A stretch of DNA of 24,882 nt from an uncultured Lachnospiraceae bacterium. Lineage in GTDB: Bacteria > Bacillota > Clostridia > Lachnospirales > Lachnospiraceae. Position numbers and translations under genes: made by a program. Positions 6,120 to 12,759 of this stretch are shown here, one piece after another; position 1 is the first letter of the stretch; each line of letters opens with the position of its first letter. Location: NCBI GenBank assembly GCA_902489645.1, contig CABUAW010000038.1, positions 1-24,882 of the forward strand. Reading direction: 5' to 3'. Below the pieces are notes generated by a model. It searched no databases, had not been told where the DNA came from, and was given only the letters and a program-made list of their open reading frames with translations.

Positions 6120-8267
6120 TTAAGCCTTTGCCGTCTTTTTGACATCCACTGTCAGCTTTGTGCTTTCCTTGTATGGACGGAACAATAAGTAAAGGAATCC
6201 AATCACAAGGATGATTGCAACGATTGTACCGATGCCAAAACCGCCGCCGGTAACTACCGTGCCAATCTGATATACACATAAAGATACGACATAAGCTAAA
6301 ATTGTCTGATATCCAATAGCGAACCAGGTCCATTTTGCGCTGTTCATCTCACGCTTGATAGCGCCGATAGCTGCAAAACATGGTGCGCACAAAAGGTTAA
6401 ATACGAGGAAGGAATAAGCCGCAGCGGCTGTCATGCTTCCTGCAAGCTCTCCCCAGATTTCAACGCCGTCCTCAGCAACTTCTGCAAAACCAAAGAGAAC
6501 GCCAAATGTACCAACAACGTTTTCTTTTGCAATCAAACCGGTAACGGCGGCCACAGCCATCTTCCAGTCGCCCCATCCAAGCGGTGTGAAGAGCGGCGCG
6601 ATAATGTTTCCGATGGAGGCCAGGATACTGCTGTCGAGCTGTTCAGCCTCCAGCATGCCAAAGCTTCCGTCAACCCATCCGAAGCTCATTAAGAACCAGA
6701 GAACGATTGTGGATAAAAGAATAATTGTTCCGGCCTTTTTGATAAAGGACCAGCCGCGCTCCCACATGCTGCGCAGAACGTTAATCACTGTCGGCAAATG
6801 ATAGGCCGGAAGCTCCATAACGAATGGCGCCGGTTCTCCGGCAAACATCTTTGTTTTCTTTAAAATAATACCGGAGCATACGATTGCCGCAACACCGACA
6901 AAATAAGCGCTGGTTGCAACCCATGCAGAACCTTCAAAGAAAGCTCCGGCAATCAATGCGATAATCGGAAGTTTGGCGCCGCAAGGAATAAATGTGGTTG
7001 TCATAATCGTCATCTTCCGGTCTCTGTCATTTTCAATCGTACGGGAGGCCATAACTCCAGGTACGCCGCATCCGCTTCCGATAAGCATCGGAATAAAGGA
7101 TTTACCGGATAAACCGAACTTACGGAAAATACGGTCCATGATAAAGGCTACACGCGCCATATAACCGCAGGCTTCCAAAAATGCAAGGAAAATAAATAAT
7201 ACAAGCATCTGCGGAACGAAACCGATAACGGCACCGACACCGGCCACAATACCATCGAGAATCAGGCTCTGTAACCATCCCGCACAGTTAACGCTTACTA
7301 ATACGCTTTCAATGGCCGGAGGAATAATTTCACCGAACAGTACATCATTCGTCCAGTCCGTTACTATCGCACCTACCGTTGTTACTGACACATAATATAC
7401 AATGAACATAACCACAGCAAAGATTGGTAATGCCAATATACGGTTTGTAACAATCTGGTCAATTTTATCGGATGTGGAAAGCTTTCCTTTTGCCGCTTTC
7501 TTGTAACTCTTTCCGATAACCGAAGTAATATATCCGTAACGCTCATTGGTGATAATACTTTCGGAGTCATCATCCTGAGCATCTTCCGCCTTCTTGATAA
7601 TTTCTTCCACATTCGGTACACTCTTCATTGTCTGAGCAATTTTGTCATCCCGCTCAAACAGCTTGATTGCATAGAAGCGTTTCTGTTCTTCAGGAATGGA
7701 AGCATCCAGAAGATTTTCAATATCCTCAAGGACACTTTCTATTTCCGGTGCAAATTTATGTACTGGTGCGGACGTATTTCTTGATGCAACGCTGATTGCT
7801 TTTTCAGCCGCTTTCATAATGCCCGTGCCTTTTAATGCGGAAATTTCAACAATTTCACAGCCCAAATCCTTGCTCAACTGATTGATGTTGATTTGGTCTC
7901 CGTTTTTCTCAACAATGTCCATCATATTAACGGCCATGACAACCGGAATACCAAGCTCCATAAGCTGTGTGGTTAAATACAGGTTTCTCTCCAGGTTCGT
8001 TCCGTCCACAATATTCAAAATGACGTCCGGACGTTCCGTAATCAGATAATTTCTCGCGACAACCTCTTCCAGTGTGTATGGTGATAAGGAATAAATACCC
8101 GGAAGGTCCATGATAACCACATCTTTATGACCTTTCAGCTTACCTTCCTTTTTTTCTACAGTAACACCCGGCCAGTTTCCAACAAACTGGTTGGAACCGG
8201 TCAATCCATTAAACAATGTGGTCTTACCACTGTTCGGATTTCCCGCAAGTGCAATCTTAATCGACAT
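6120..8267 (-). CDS. feoB: Ferrous iron transporter FeoB
   Basis: The 715-residue protein is a full-length FeoB, the GTP-dependent Fe2+ importer of the inner membrane. The N-terminal G domain shows GNPNSGKTT (G1, residues 9-17), DLPG (G3) and NMMD (G4), followed by a helical GDI region (about 165-275). The membrane part contains two GATE-like halves, including FIPMLIGSGCGVPGVMASR and FIPCGAKLPI, each with the conserved Cys seen in FeoB pores, and ends in a short basic tail. ATG 8267 has GGAGG 10 nt upstream. It follows two feoA genes and precedes the Cys-rich partner. A copy of the iron-box palindrome lies just upstream (8297-8312), so it may be controlled separately from feoA. Confidence 0.98.
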   Translation of the reverse strand: MSIKIALAGNPNSGKTTLFNGLTGSNQFVGNWPGVTVEKKEGKLKGHKDVVIMDLPGIYSLSPYTLEEVVARNYLITERPDVILNIVDGTNLERNLYLTTQLMELGIPVVMAVNMMDIVEKNGDQININQLSKDLGCEIVEISALKGTGIMKAAEKAISVASRNTSAPVHKFAPEIESVLEDIENLLDASIPEEQKRFYAIKLFERDDKIAQTMKSVPNVEEIIKKAEDAQDDDSESIITNERYGYITSVIGKSYKKAAKGKLSTSDKIDQIVTNRILALPIFAVVMFIVYYVSVTTVGAIVTDWTNDVLFGEIIPPAIESVLVSVNCAGWLQSLILDGIVAGVGAVIGFVPQMLVLFIFLAFLEACGYMARVAFIMDRIFRKFGLSGKSFIPMLIGSGCGVPGVMASRTIENDRDRKMTIMTTTFIPCGAKLPIIALIAGAFFEGSAWVATSAYFVGVAAIVCSGIILKKTKMFAGEPAPFVMELPAYHLPTVINVLRSMWERGWSFIKKAGTIILLSTIVLWFLMSFGWVDGSFGMLEAEQLDSSILASIGNIIAPLFTPLGWGDWKMAVAAVTGLIAKENVVGTFGVLFGFAEVAEDGVEIWGELAGSMTAAAAYSFLVFNLLCAPCFAAIGAIKREMNSAKWTWFAIGYQTILAYVVSLCVYQIGTVVTGGGFGIGTIVAIILVIGFLYLLFRPYKESTKLTVDVKKTAKA

Positions 8268-8296
8268 TTTCTAACATCCTCCTTCTTTCCCCTATG

Positions 8297-8312
8297 ATTA
8301 GTTCGTTCTAAC
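8297..8312 (-). promoter_or_regulatory. Iron-box palindrome C, between feoA and feoB
   Basis: ATTAG-TTCGTT-CTAAC matches the RTTAG-N6-CTAAY pattern seen at five other places in the window. It lies 30 bp before the feoB start. No convincing separate promoter is visible here. Confidence 0.65.
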
Positions 8313-8335
8313 CCATAGTCGTTAAAAAAAGTACA

Positions 8336-8557
8336 TTACTGTACTTCTATCATCTGTGCATCTGCCTTTCTCAAGGACAATTCATATCCCCTGACAGTCA
8401 CTTCCACCGGGTCTCCCAGAGGCGCAACTTTACGGATATATACCTCAGTACCTTTGGTGATGCCCATATCCATAATACGGCGCTTTACGGCACCTTCGCC
8501 ATGAAGCTTCACTACGGACACACTCTGACCGCATTTTACATCCTTTAATGTCTGCAT
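8336..8557 (-). CDS. feoA: FeoA-domain protein (second copy in the operon)
   Basis: This 73-residue protein is a single SH3-like FeoA domain: LKDVKCGQSVSVVKL, RRIMDMGITKGTEV and APLGDPVEVTVRGYELSLRK, with the family's G-D-P-x-x-x-x-V-R-G-Y-E-L-S-L-R signature. FeoA is a cytosolic accessory needed for FeoB-mediated Fe2+ uptake. Start ATG 8557 has AGGAGG 7 nt upstream. It lies 15 nt after the other feoA and 68 nt before feoB. Confidence 0.95.
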   Translation of the reverse strand: MQTLKDVKCGQSVSVVKLHGEGAVKRRIMDMGITKGTEVYIRKVAPLGDPVEVTVRGYELSLRKADAQMIEVQ

Positions 8558-8572
8558 CCTTTCTTCCTCCTA

Positions 8573-8788
8573 CTAAATCATGATTTTATTAGCCATCTCT
8601 TTGCTGATTGCCACACGTGAACCCTTCACATTGACAATCACGTTTCCATTCATCTCAGAAACTACCGAAACAACGGACCCGGTAACAAATCCAAGACTTT
8701 CCAGAAACCGGCGAACTTCTTCTTTGCCGCCAATCTTAATAATAGTGTTTTCTTCTCCGGCTTTCGCCATTGTTAAAGGCATCATCAT
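8573..8788 (-). CDS. feoA: FeoA-domain protein (first copy in the operon)
   Basis: This 71-residue product is a second, divergent FeoA domain: RRFLESLGFVTGSVVSVVSE and NVIVNVKGSRVAISKEMANKI. The SH3 core is intact, with GSRVAI replacing the more typical GYELSL. Three Met codons in a row (8788, 8785, 8782) make the exact start uncertain; the AGGA site best fits the second or third. It is the first gene of the feo operon, directly behind iron box A. Paired FeoA domains before FeoB are common in Clostridia. Confidence 0.92.
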   Translation of the reverse strand: MMMPLTMAKAGEENTIIKIGGKEEVRRFLESLGFVTGSVVSVVSEMNGNVIVNVKGSRVAISKEMANKIMI

Positions 8789-8802
8789 CTCTTCCTTTCC
8801 GA

Positions 8803-8818
8803 GTTAGGAAATTCTAAC
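8803..8818 (-). promoter_or_regulatory. Iron-box palindrome A, feo leader
   Basis: GTTAG-GAAATT-CTAAC is a 5+5 inverted repeat with a 6-bp spacer. It lies just downstream of the predicted feo start point and 28 bp centre-to-centre from box B, i.e. about the same DNA face region for two dimers. Confidence 0.75.
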
Positions 8819-8828
8819 CTCAGACTTT

Positions 8829-8857
8829 AGATTAGCACTTGCTAACCTCGATGTCAA
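8829..8857 (-). promoter_or_regulatory. Sigma-A promoter of the feo operon
   Basis: TTGACA (8857-8852), 17 bp, TAATCT (8834-8829) on the minus strand. Box B occupies the spacer and part of the -10 element, so a repressor bound there would block RNA polymerase. Confidence 0.8.
8831..8846 (-). promoter_or_regulatory. Iron-box palindrome B, within the feo promoter
   Basis: On the plus strand ATTAG-CACTTG-CTAAC. The inner bases extend the symmetry to TTAGCA/TGCTAA. It overlaps the feo -10 and spacer. Confidence 0.8.
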
Positions 8858-8895
8858 GTATTTTTTGAGAATTTTTTTCCAAAATGTTTTTCCCT

Positions 8896-8923
8896 TTGTT
8901 TTTCCCTTTTTCTGTGTTATAAT
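8896..8923 (+). promoter_or_regulatory. Possible promoter of the DtxR-type regulator
   Basis: A good TATAAT (8918-8923) is preceded at 16 bp by a weak TTGTTT (8896-8901). No iron box overlaps it; the nearest (box B) is about 50 bp upstream. Confidence 0.5.
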
Positions 8924-8955
8924 AGAAACAATACTTTGGACAGGGGGAGTTACTC

Positions 8956-9348
8956 GTGAAAATACAAGAATCTGCTGAAAACTATTTGGAAACTATTCTC
9001 GTCTTGAGCCAACGGCACCCGCAGGTTCGTTCAATTGATATCGCAACCGAACTCGGATTTTCAAAACCCAGCGTCAGCGTTGCTATGAAGAACCTCCGCG
9101 AGAACGGATATATTACCGTCAATGAACATGGCCATATTTCCTTAACTGCATCCGGTCTTCAGATTGCCGAAACAATCTATGAACGACACACCTTATTATC
9201 CAGTTGGCTGGAATTTCTCGGCGTAGACAGCGAAATTGCCGCCCGGGATGCCTGCCGTATTGAACATGTGATTAGCCCTGAAAGCTTTCAGGCCATCAAG
9301 ACCCATGTTGCCAGAAAAATGAATACTCAGGAGAATAATGAAAAATGA
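8956..9348 (+). CDS. DtxR/MntR-family metal-dependent transcriptional repressor
   Basis: The 130-residue protein has an N-terminal winged helix (IDIATELGFSKPSVSVAMKNL as helix-turn-helix, GYITV and GHISLTASG as wing). A DtxR-type dimerisation/metal domain follows, with ERHTLLSSWLEFLGV and DACRIEHVISPES. By manual alignment, C100-x2-E103-H104 and H78 correspond to DtxR C102/E105/H106 and H79. MntR has Glu at the Cys position, so this favours iron sensing, although residue 9 is Asn where DtxR has Met and MntR has Asp. The C-terminal SH3 domain of DtxR is absent, as in MntR. Start is GTG 8956 with GGGGGAG 6 nt upstream. It is divergent from feo and is the best candidate to bind the RTTAG-N6-CTAAY boxes. 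Confidence 0.93.
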   Translation: MKIQESAENYLETILVLSQRHPQVRSIDIATELGFSKPSVSVAMKNLRENGYITVNEHGHISLTASGLQIAETIYERHTLLSSWLEFLGVDSEIAARDACRIEHVISPESFQAIKTHVARKMNTQENNEK

Positions 9349-9355
9349 AATTTCT

Positions 9356-9390
9356 AAAAAATGCCGCTCTTTCAAAGAACGGCATTTTCT
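9356..9390. terminator. Bidirectional terminator between the regulator and DUF2325 genes
   Basis: AAAATGCCG (9358-9366) pairs with CGGCATTTT (9380-9388), with an extra inner TCTTT/AAAGA pairing. A- and T-rich flanks serve both converging genes. Confidence 0.85.
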
Positions 9391-9391
9391 A

Positions 9392-9670
9392 TTAACCAAC
9401 GTTTTCAAGTATATCTGTCAATGCTGCGCCGCTGCTTGTATGGCATCGAATAACCTGAGCGTTGCTGCGTTTCGCTTCATCCACTGCACAGCGCACCATT
9501 TTATGTGAGACCGTATTTGTAAACAGAATGAACATATCCGGTCTCCCCATTTGCTTATTTAAATCCGCAGACATATGGGTGAACACTTTCACCTTGTGAT
9601 TATAACTTTTACAAATTTTTTTATACTGGCCGACCATTCGGTCATGTCCGCCTACAATAACGATACTCAC
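9392..9670 (-). CDS. DUF2325 family protein
   Basis: This 92-residue protein matches DUF2325: an N-terminal strand-loop SIVIVGGHDRM, then FTHMSADLNKQMGRPDMFILFTNTVSHKMV and IRCHTSSGAAL. It looks like a small alpha/beta Rossmann-like domain with conserved His and Cys (GGHD, VRC, RCHTSS) that could bind metal. The function is unknown. It is the last gene of the DUF3793-flavodoxin-DUF2325 operon, 17 nt after the flavodoxin stop, so it is probably expressed under iron limitation. Start is ATG 9670. Confidence 0.88.
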   Translation of the reverse strand: MSIVIVGGHDRMVGQYKKICKSYNHKVKVFTHMSADLNKQMGRPDMFILFTNTVSHKMVRCAVDEAKRSNAQVIRCHTSSGAALTDILENVG

Positions 9671-9687
9671 CTTTTAAACACCTGCCT

Positions 9688-10119
9688 TTATGCTTTGGCT
9701 AAATCCTTGCCTAAATCAATGCACGCTTCCTGCGCTTCTTCTCCCGGAGCTTCCTGACAAATCGCATCTTCTCCGCCGAGAACGCGGGCACCGGCACTTT
9801 CCATATCTGCTACCCATGTACGCATCCATTCGCCGTCTCCCCAGCCATAAGAACCGAATAAACCAATGGTTTTTCCGCTGGCAAAAGCCTTTACAGCTTC
9901 TACAAACGGTTCCATTTCGCTTTCTTCAAGCTGTTCAGCTCCCATGGACGGGCAGCCCAGAGCAAATACCGGGCAATCCTTTAATTCATCCGGTGTGACA
10001 TTGCTGACGGAAACGACCTTTGCGTCTTTTCCGCCTTCTTTAATTCCCTGTCCGACGAAGCCGGCCATAGCTTCTGTATTCCCTGTACCGCTCCAGTACA
10101 CAACCATAATTTCGCTCAT
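9688..10119 (-). CDS. Flavodoxin
   Basis: The 143-residue protein is a short-chain flavodoxin. WSGTGNTEAMA is the FMN-phosphate loop, ALGCPSMGAEQLEE and FGSYGWGDGEWM flank the isoalloxazine ring, and the length fits. Flavodoxins carry low-potential electrons and typically replace ferredoxin when iron is scarce. The gene follows DUF3793 in an operon headed by two iron boxes, which fits such an iron-sparing role. Start ATG 10119 has AGGAGG upstream (spacing about 9 nt). A possible internal promoter lies at 10149-10177. Confidence 0.95.
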   Translation of the reverse strand: MSEIMVVYWSGTGNTEAMAGFVGQGIKEGGKDAKVVSVSNVTPDELKDCPVFALGCPSMGAEQLEESEMEPFVEAVKAFASGKTIGLFGSYGWGDGEWMRTWVADMESAGARVLGGEDAICQEAPGEEAQEACIDLGKDLAKA

Positions 10120-10148
10120 ATTTTGTTCCTCCTGTTTTGACTTAATTT

Positions 10149-10177
10149 TTTATATAATAAACATTGCGTTTATTCAA
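10149..10177 (-). promoter_or_regulatory. Possible internal promoter for flavodoxin
   Basis: TTGAAT (10177-10172), 17 bp, TATAAA (10154-10149) on the minus strand, in the 63-bp gap before flavodoxin. No iron box is present, so it could give basal expression. Confidence 0.45.
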
Positions 10178-10182
10178 TACTA

Positions 10183-10776
10183 TCAGGCCGTCATACACTG
10201 CCATTCGCTGGTGATTTCCCAGAGATTTTTTCCCTTTTCCGCTTCCTGGATAAAAACATTGCGTATCTGCTCGTAGCTTTCAAACAACTGTTTTCGCTCT
10301 TCCACATTTTCATAGACCTTCCAGTAACCGGAGTAAAGATAATTTTTTCCTTCATGTTTGATAAAGCCCTTGACATCCGCCATCGGATATCCTAAAAAGA
10401 CGCCCATCTCATGCGGAAACCGGGCTTCCTTTCCCTTTCGGTACTCTCTGAAACGCTGCCCGAGACGTACCAGCATCTGGTCCAGACGTTCATCCTCATA
10501 TCCGTTTTCCGCCAGGAACTCCCGTTCCTCTTCCCGTGACACAATTTCCCGGAGAGCCTCTTTTCTATAAAGAAGCCATATGTTTTTCTCACTCCCGGCG
10601 TAAAGACACCGCCAGGATAAGCCAGTACCTTCCAAAGTTCGGACAACGTCTCTAATATGTTTGTTTTCAAGAACCAGCATATTGGACGGTTTCACCCCCG
10701 CCAACACCGGTGCACACTGTGCTGCGATTTTCACCTCTAAAGGCTGATGCCACCACCATGTCAGCATTTCATTCAC
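10183..10776 (-). CDS. DUF3793 family protein
   Basis: This 197-residue protein matches DUF3793, with an N-terminal CAPVLAGVKPSNML segment, central LYRKEAL and the family hallmark FPHEMGVFLGYPMADVKGFI followed by YSGYWKVY. It is cytosolic, with no membrane helices. Biochemical function is unknown. The family is often seen beside feo and flavodoxin genes in Clostridia (recalled knowledge). Here it heads the operon behind two abutting iron boxes, supporting a role in iron limitation or heme/iron metabolism. Start is ATG 10776; in-frame ATG 10767 is an alternative. Confidence 0.88.
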   Translation of the reverse strand: MNEMLTWWWHQPLEVKIAAQCAPVLAGVKPSNMLVLENKHIRDVVRTLEGTGLSWRCLYAGSEKNIWLLYRKEALREIVSREEEREFLAENGYEDERLDQMLVRLGQRFREYRKGKEARFPHEMGVFLGYPMADVKGFIKHEGKNYLYSGYWKVYENVEERKQLFESYEQIRNVFIQEAEKGKNLWEITSEWQCMTA

Positions 10777-10785
10777 CCCTTCTTG

Positions 10786-10801
10786 GTTAGCTCTAACTAA
10801 C
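10786..10801 (-). promoter_or_regulatory. Iron-box palindrome D1
   Basis: GTTAG-CTCTAA-CTAAC, immediately adjacent to D2, about 10 bp before the DUF3793 start codon. Confidence 0.78.
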
Positions 10802-10817
10802 GTTAGTTTTAACTAAC
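10802..10817 (-). promoter_or_regulatory. Iron-box palindrome D2
   Basis: GTTAG-TTTTAA-CTAAC, abutting D1 with no gap, just downstream of the predicted -10. The tandem makes a 32-bp operator in which two dimers could bind cooperatively. Confidence 0.78.
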
Positions 10818-10821
10818 CACA

Positions 10822-10850
10822 AGGATACTATACTTTTTCCGATTTGTCTA
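10822..10850 (-). promoter_or_regulatory. Promoter of the DUF3793-flavodoxin-DUF2325 operon
   Basis: TAGACA (10850-10845), 17 bp, TATCCT (10827-10822) on the minus strand. The operators D2 and D1 cover the initial transcribed region. Confidence 0.6.
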
Positions 10851-10948
10851 TACCCTGGATTGATAAAGTTTCTTAATAGCGCCGTTATCGACTAAATAAT
10901 TATTTAACGTTATTATTTTGTCAGACAATGTTAATATTTAAACTTAAA

Positions 10949-10977
10949 TTGACAGATAATTTTATTTATTGTACAAT
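10949..10977 (+). promoter_or_regulatory. Sigma-A promoter of the aldehyde dehydrogenase gene
   Basis: TTGACA (10949-10954), 17 bp, TACAAT (10972-10977); start near 10984 gives a ~35-nt leader. Upstream, an 11-bp palindrome TTGTCAGACAA (10918-10928) could be a regulator site, but I cannot name one. Confidence 0.8.
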
Positions 10978-11018
10978 ATGGTTACTTACAAATTTTCGCA
11001 CACGAAAGGAGCAATACA

Positions 11019-12506
11019 ATGAAAAATGTAAACCTTCAGGAAAAATATCAATTATTTATTGGCGGCGAATGGAAAGACGCTTCCGACGGACGTACCTTTA
11101 AAAGCACTTGCCCGGCCGACAATGAACTTCTGGCCGAATGTGCAGAGGCAACCAAAGAAGATGTGGACAGCGCCGTTAAAGCAGCATGGGAAGCATTCAA
11201 AACATGGAAAAATGTTCCGGTGAATGAGCGCGCTGCCATTTTGAATAAAATTGCGGACATTATCGATGCAAACACCGAACATTTGGCAATGGTAGAATCA
11301 CTGGATAACGGGAAACCGATTCGCGAAACCATGGCTGTGGACATTCCGTTATCCGCACAGCATTTCCGCTATTTCGCCGGTTGTATCATGGCCGAAGAAG
11401 GCAGCGCCAATATGCTTGGCAACGACACTTTAAGTCTGATTTTAAGAGAGCCTATCGGCGTTGTCGGACAGATTGTTCCGTGGAACTTCCCGTTCCTCAT
11501 GGCCGCATGGAAATTAGCTCCGGTTCTGGCCAGCGGATGCTGTACCGTATTTAAGCCGTCAAGTACCACCTCTTTGAGCGTACTTGAATTTGCCCGCTTA
11601 GTTCAGGACGTCATTCCGGCCGGCGTATTTAATGTCGTAACCGGCTCCGGTTCCAAAGCCGGACAGTATATGCTCGACCACAAAGGTTTCCGTAAACTGG
11701 CCTTCACAGGTTCTACGGAGGTTGGACGGGATGTGGCCCTCGCCGCAGCTCAGAAATTAATTCCGTCAACACTGGAACTCGGCGGAAAATCCGCAAATAT
11801 TTTCTTTGAAGACTGTGATTTCGAGATGGCTATGGACGGCCTGCAGATGGGTATTCTGTTCAATCAGGGTCAGGTATGCTGTGCCGGTTCCCGTGTATTT
11901 GTTCAGGAAAGCATTTATGATAAATTCGTAGAAGAAGCTGTTCGCCGGTTCAACGCCGTTAAAGTCGGCGTGCCGTGGGAAGCCGATACCCAGATGGGCA
12001 GCCAGATTAATCCGGGACAGCTCAAGAAAATCCTTGGTTATATTGATATCGGCAAAGCCGAGGGCGCTACGGTCCTGTGCGGCGGTGAAGCCATCACCGA
12101 CGGTGAACTCGGCAAGGGATGCTTTATGCGTCCGACACTTCTCGGCAATGTGACCAATGACATGCGGGTAGCCCGGGAAGAGATTTTCGGTCCGGTAGCC
12201 TGCATCCTGAAATTTAAAACAGAAGAAGAAGTTATTGAAATGGCGAATGACAGCGAATATGGCCTTGGCGGCGCCGTATGGACCAGAGATATCAACCGGG
12301 CTCTGCGCGTTGCAAGGGGCATCGAAACCGGACGTATGTGGGTAAATACATACAACTCCATTCCGGAAGGCGCTCCATTCGGCGGTTATAAGACCTCCGG
12401 TATCGGCCGTGAAACCCATAAAGTTATTTTAGAGCATTATACTCAGATGAAGAACATTATGATTAATTTGAGCGAATCCCCAACCGGATTCTATCCTGCG
12501 CCTTAA
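11019..12506 (+). CDS. NAD(P)+-dependent aldehyde dehydrogenase
   Basis: The 495-residue protein is a complete ALDH-superfamily enzyme oxidising an aldehyde to the carboxylate. It shows PWNFP (oxyanion Asn), KPSSTT (cofactor binding), FTGSTEVG (Rossmann loop), the general base Glu in LELGGKS (E253), catalytic Cys in GQVCCAGSR (C287), and EIFGPV. It resembles the broad betaine-aldehyde/ALDH2-like group and lacks signs of the CoA-acylating type; the substrate cannot be read from sequence. ATG 11019 has AGGAG 7 nt upstream. It is monocistronic, with its own strong promoter and terminator. Confidence 0.93.
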   Translation: MKNVNLQEKYQLFIGGEWKDASDGRTFKSTCPADNELLAECAEATKEDVDSAVKAAWEAFKTWKNVPVNERAAILNKIADIIDANTEHLAMVESLDNGKPIRETMAVDIPLSAQHFRYFAGCIMAEEGSANMLGNDTLSLILREPIGVVGQIVPWNFPFLMAAWKLAPVLASGCCTVFKPSSTTSLSVLEFARLVQDVIPAGVFNVVTGSGSKAGQYMLDHKGFRKLAFTGSTEVGRDVALAAAQKLIPSTLELGGKSANIFFEDCDFEMAMDGLQMGILFNQGQVCCAGSRVFVQESIYDKFVEEAVRRFNAVKVGVPWEADTQMGSQINPGQLKKILGYIDIGKAEGATVLCGGEAITDGELGKGCFMRPTLLGNVTNDMRVAREEIFGPVACILKFKTEEEVIEMANDSEYGLGGAVWTRDINRALRVARGIETGRMWVNTYNSIPEGAPFGGYKTSGIGRETHKVILEHYTQMKNIMINLSESPTGFYPAP

Positions 12507-12524
12507 TCCTTATTCCTACTTTGG

Positions 12525-12564
12525 TAGGGCTCCTTAGTTTGTTAAAACTTTGGGGCCCTATTTT
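12525..12564 (+). terminator. Intrinsic terminator of the aldehyde dehydrogenase gene
   Basis: TAGGGCTCC (12525-12533) pairs with GGGGCCCTA (12552-12560), with inner AGTTT/AAACT, followed by TTTTC. Confidence 0.85.
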
Positions 12565-12643
12565 CTGACTATTTTTATTTTTGTTAATATTTTATCGGAA
12601 TATTTTGCTTTTTATAAGCAAATTGTGAATATAAAAACTATTA

Positions 12644-12672
12644 TTGACATTCAATTCAGAAAATTGTATAAT
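12644..12672 (+). promoter_or_regulatory. Consensus sigma-A promoter upstream of the thiolase
   Basis: TTGACA (12644-12649), exactly 17 bp, TATAAT (12667-12672): a perfect consensus, with start near 12679. A terminator-like hairpin follows within 10-50 nt. Confidence 0.88.
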
Positions 12673-12685
12673 ACCAACATAACGT

Positions 12686-12730
12686 GTGGCAGAACTAACT
12701 GTGTAAATCCAGTTAAATGCCACTTTTTTT
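12686..12730 (+). terminator. Terminator-like hairpin in the thiolase leader (attenuator or tiny RNA)
   Basis: GTGGCA (12686-12691) pairs with TGCCAC (12718-12723), with an inner AACTG/CAGTT stem (12697-12701, 12710-12714), followed by seven T (12724-12730). It lies between a perfect promoter and the thiolase ribosome site, so thiolase expression requires readthrough. No known riboswitch aptamer or T-box is recognisable in the short leader. Confidence 0.7.
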
Positions 12731-12759
12731 ATGTTCATATTTTTTAAGGAGGATGTATT

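Noticed and set aside
10918..10928. Rex-type redox operator at TTGTCAGACAA before the aldehyde dehydrogenase
   Set aside because: The palindrome does not match TTGTTAANNNNTTAACAA and has no extended symmetry, so no regulator can be named.
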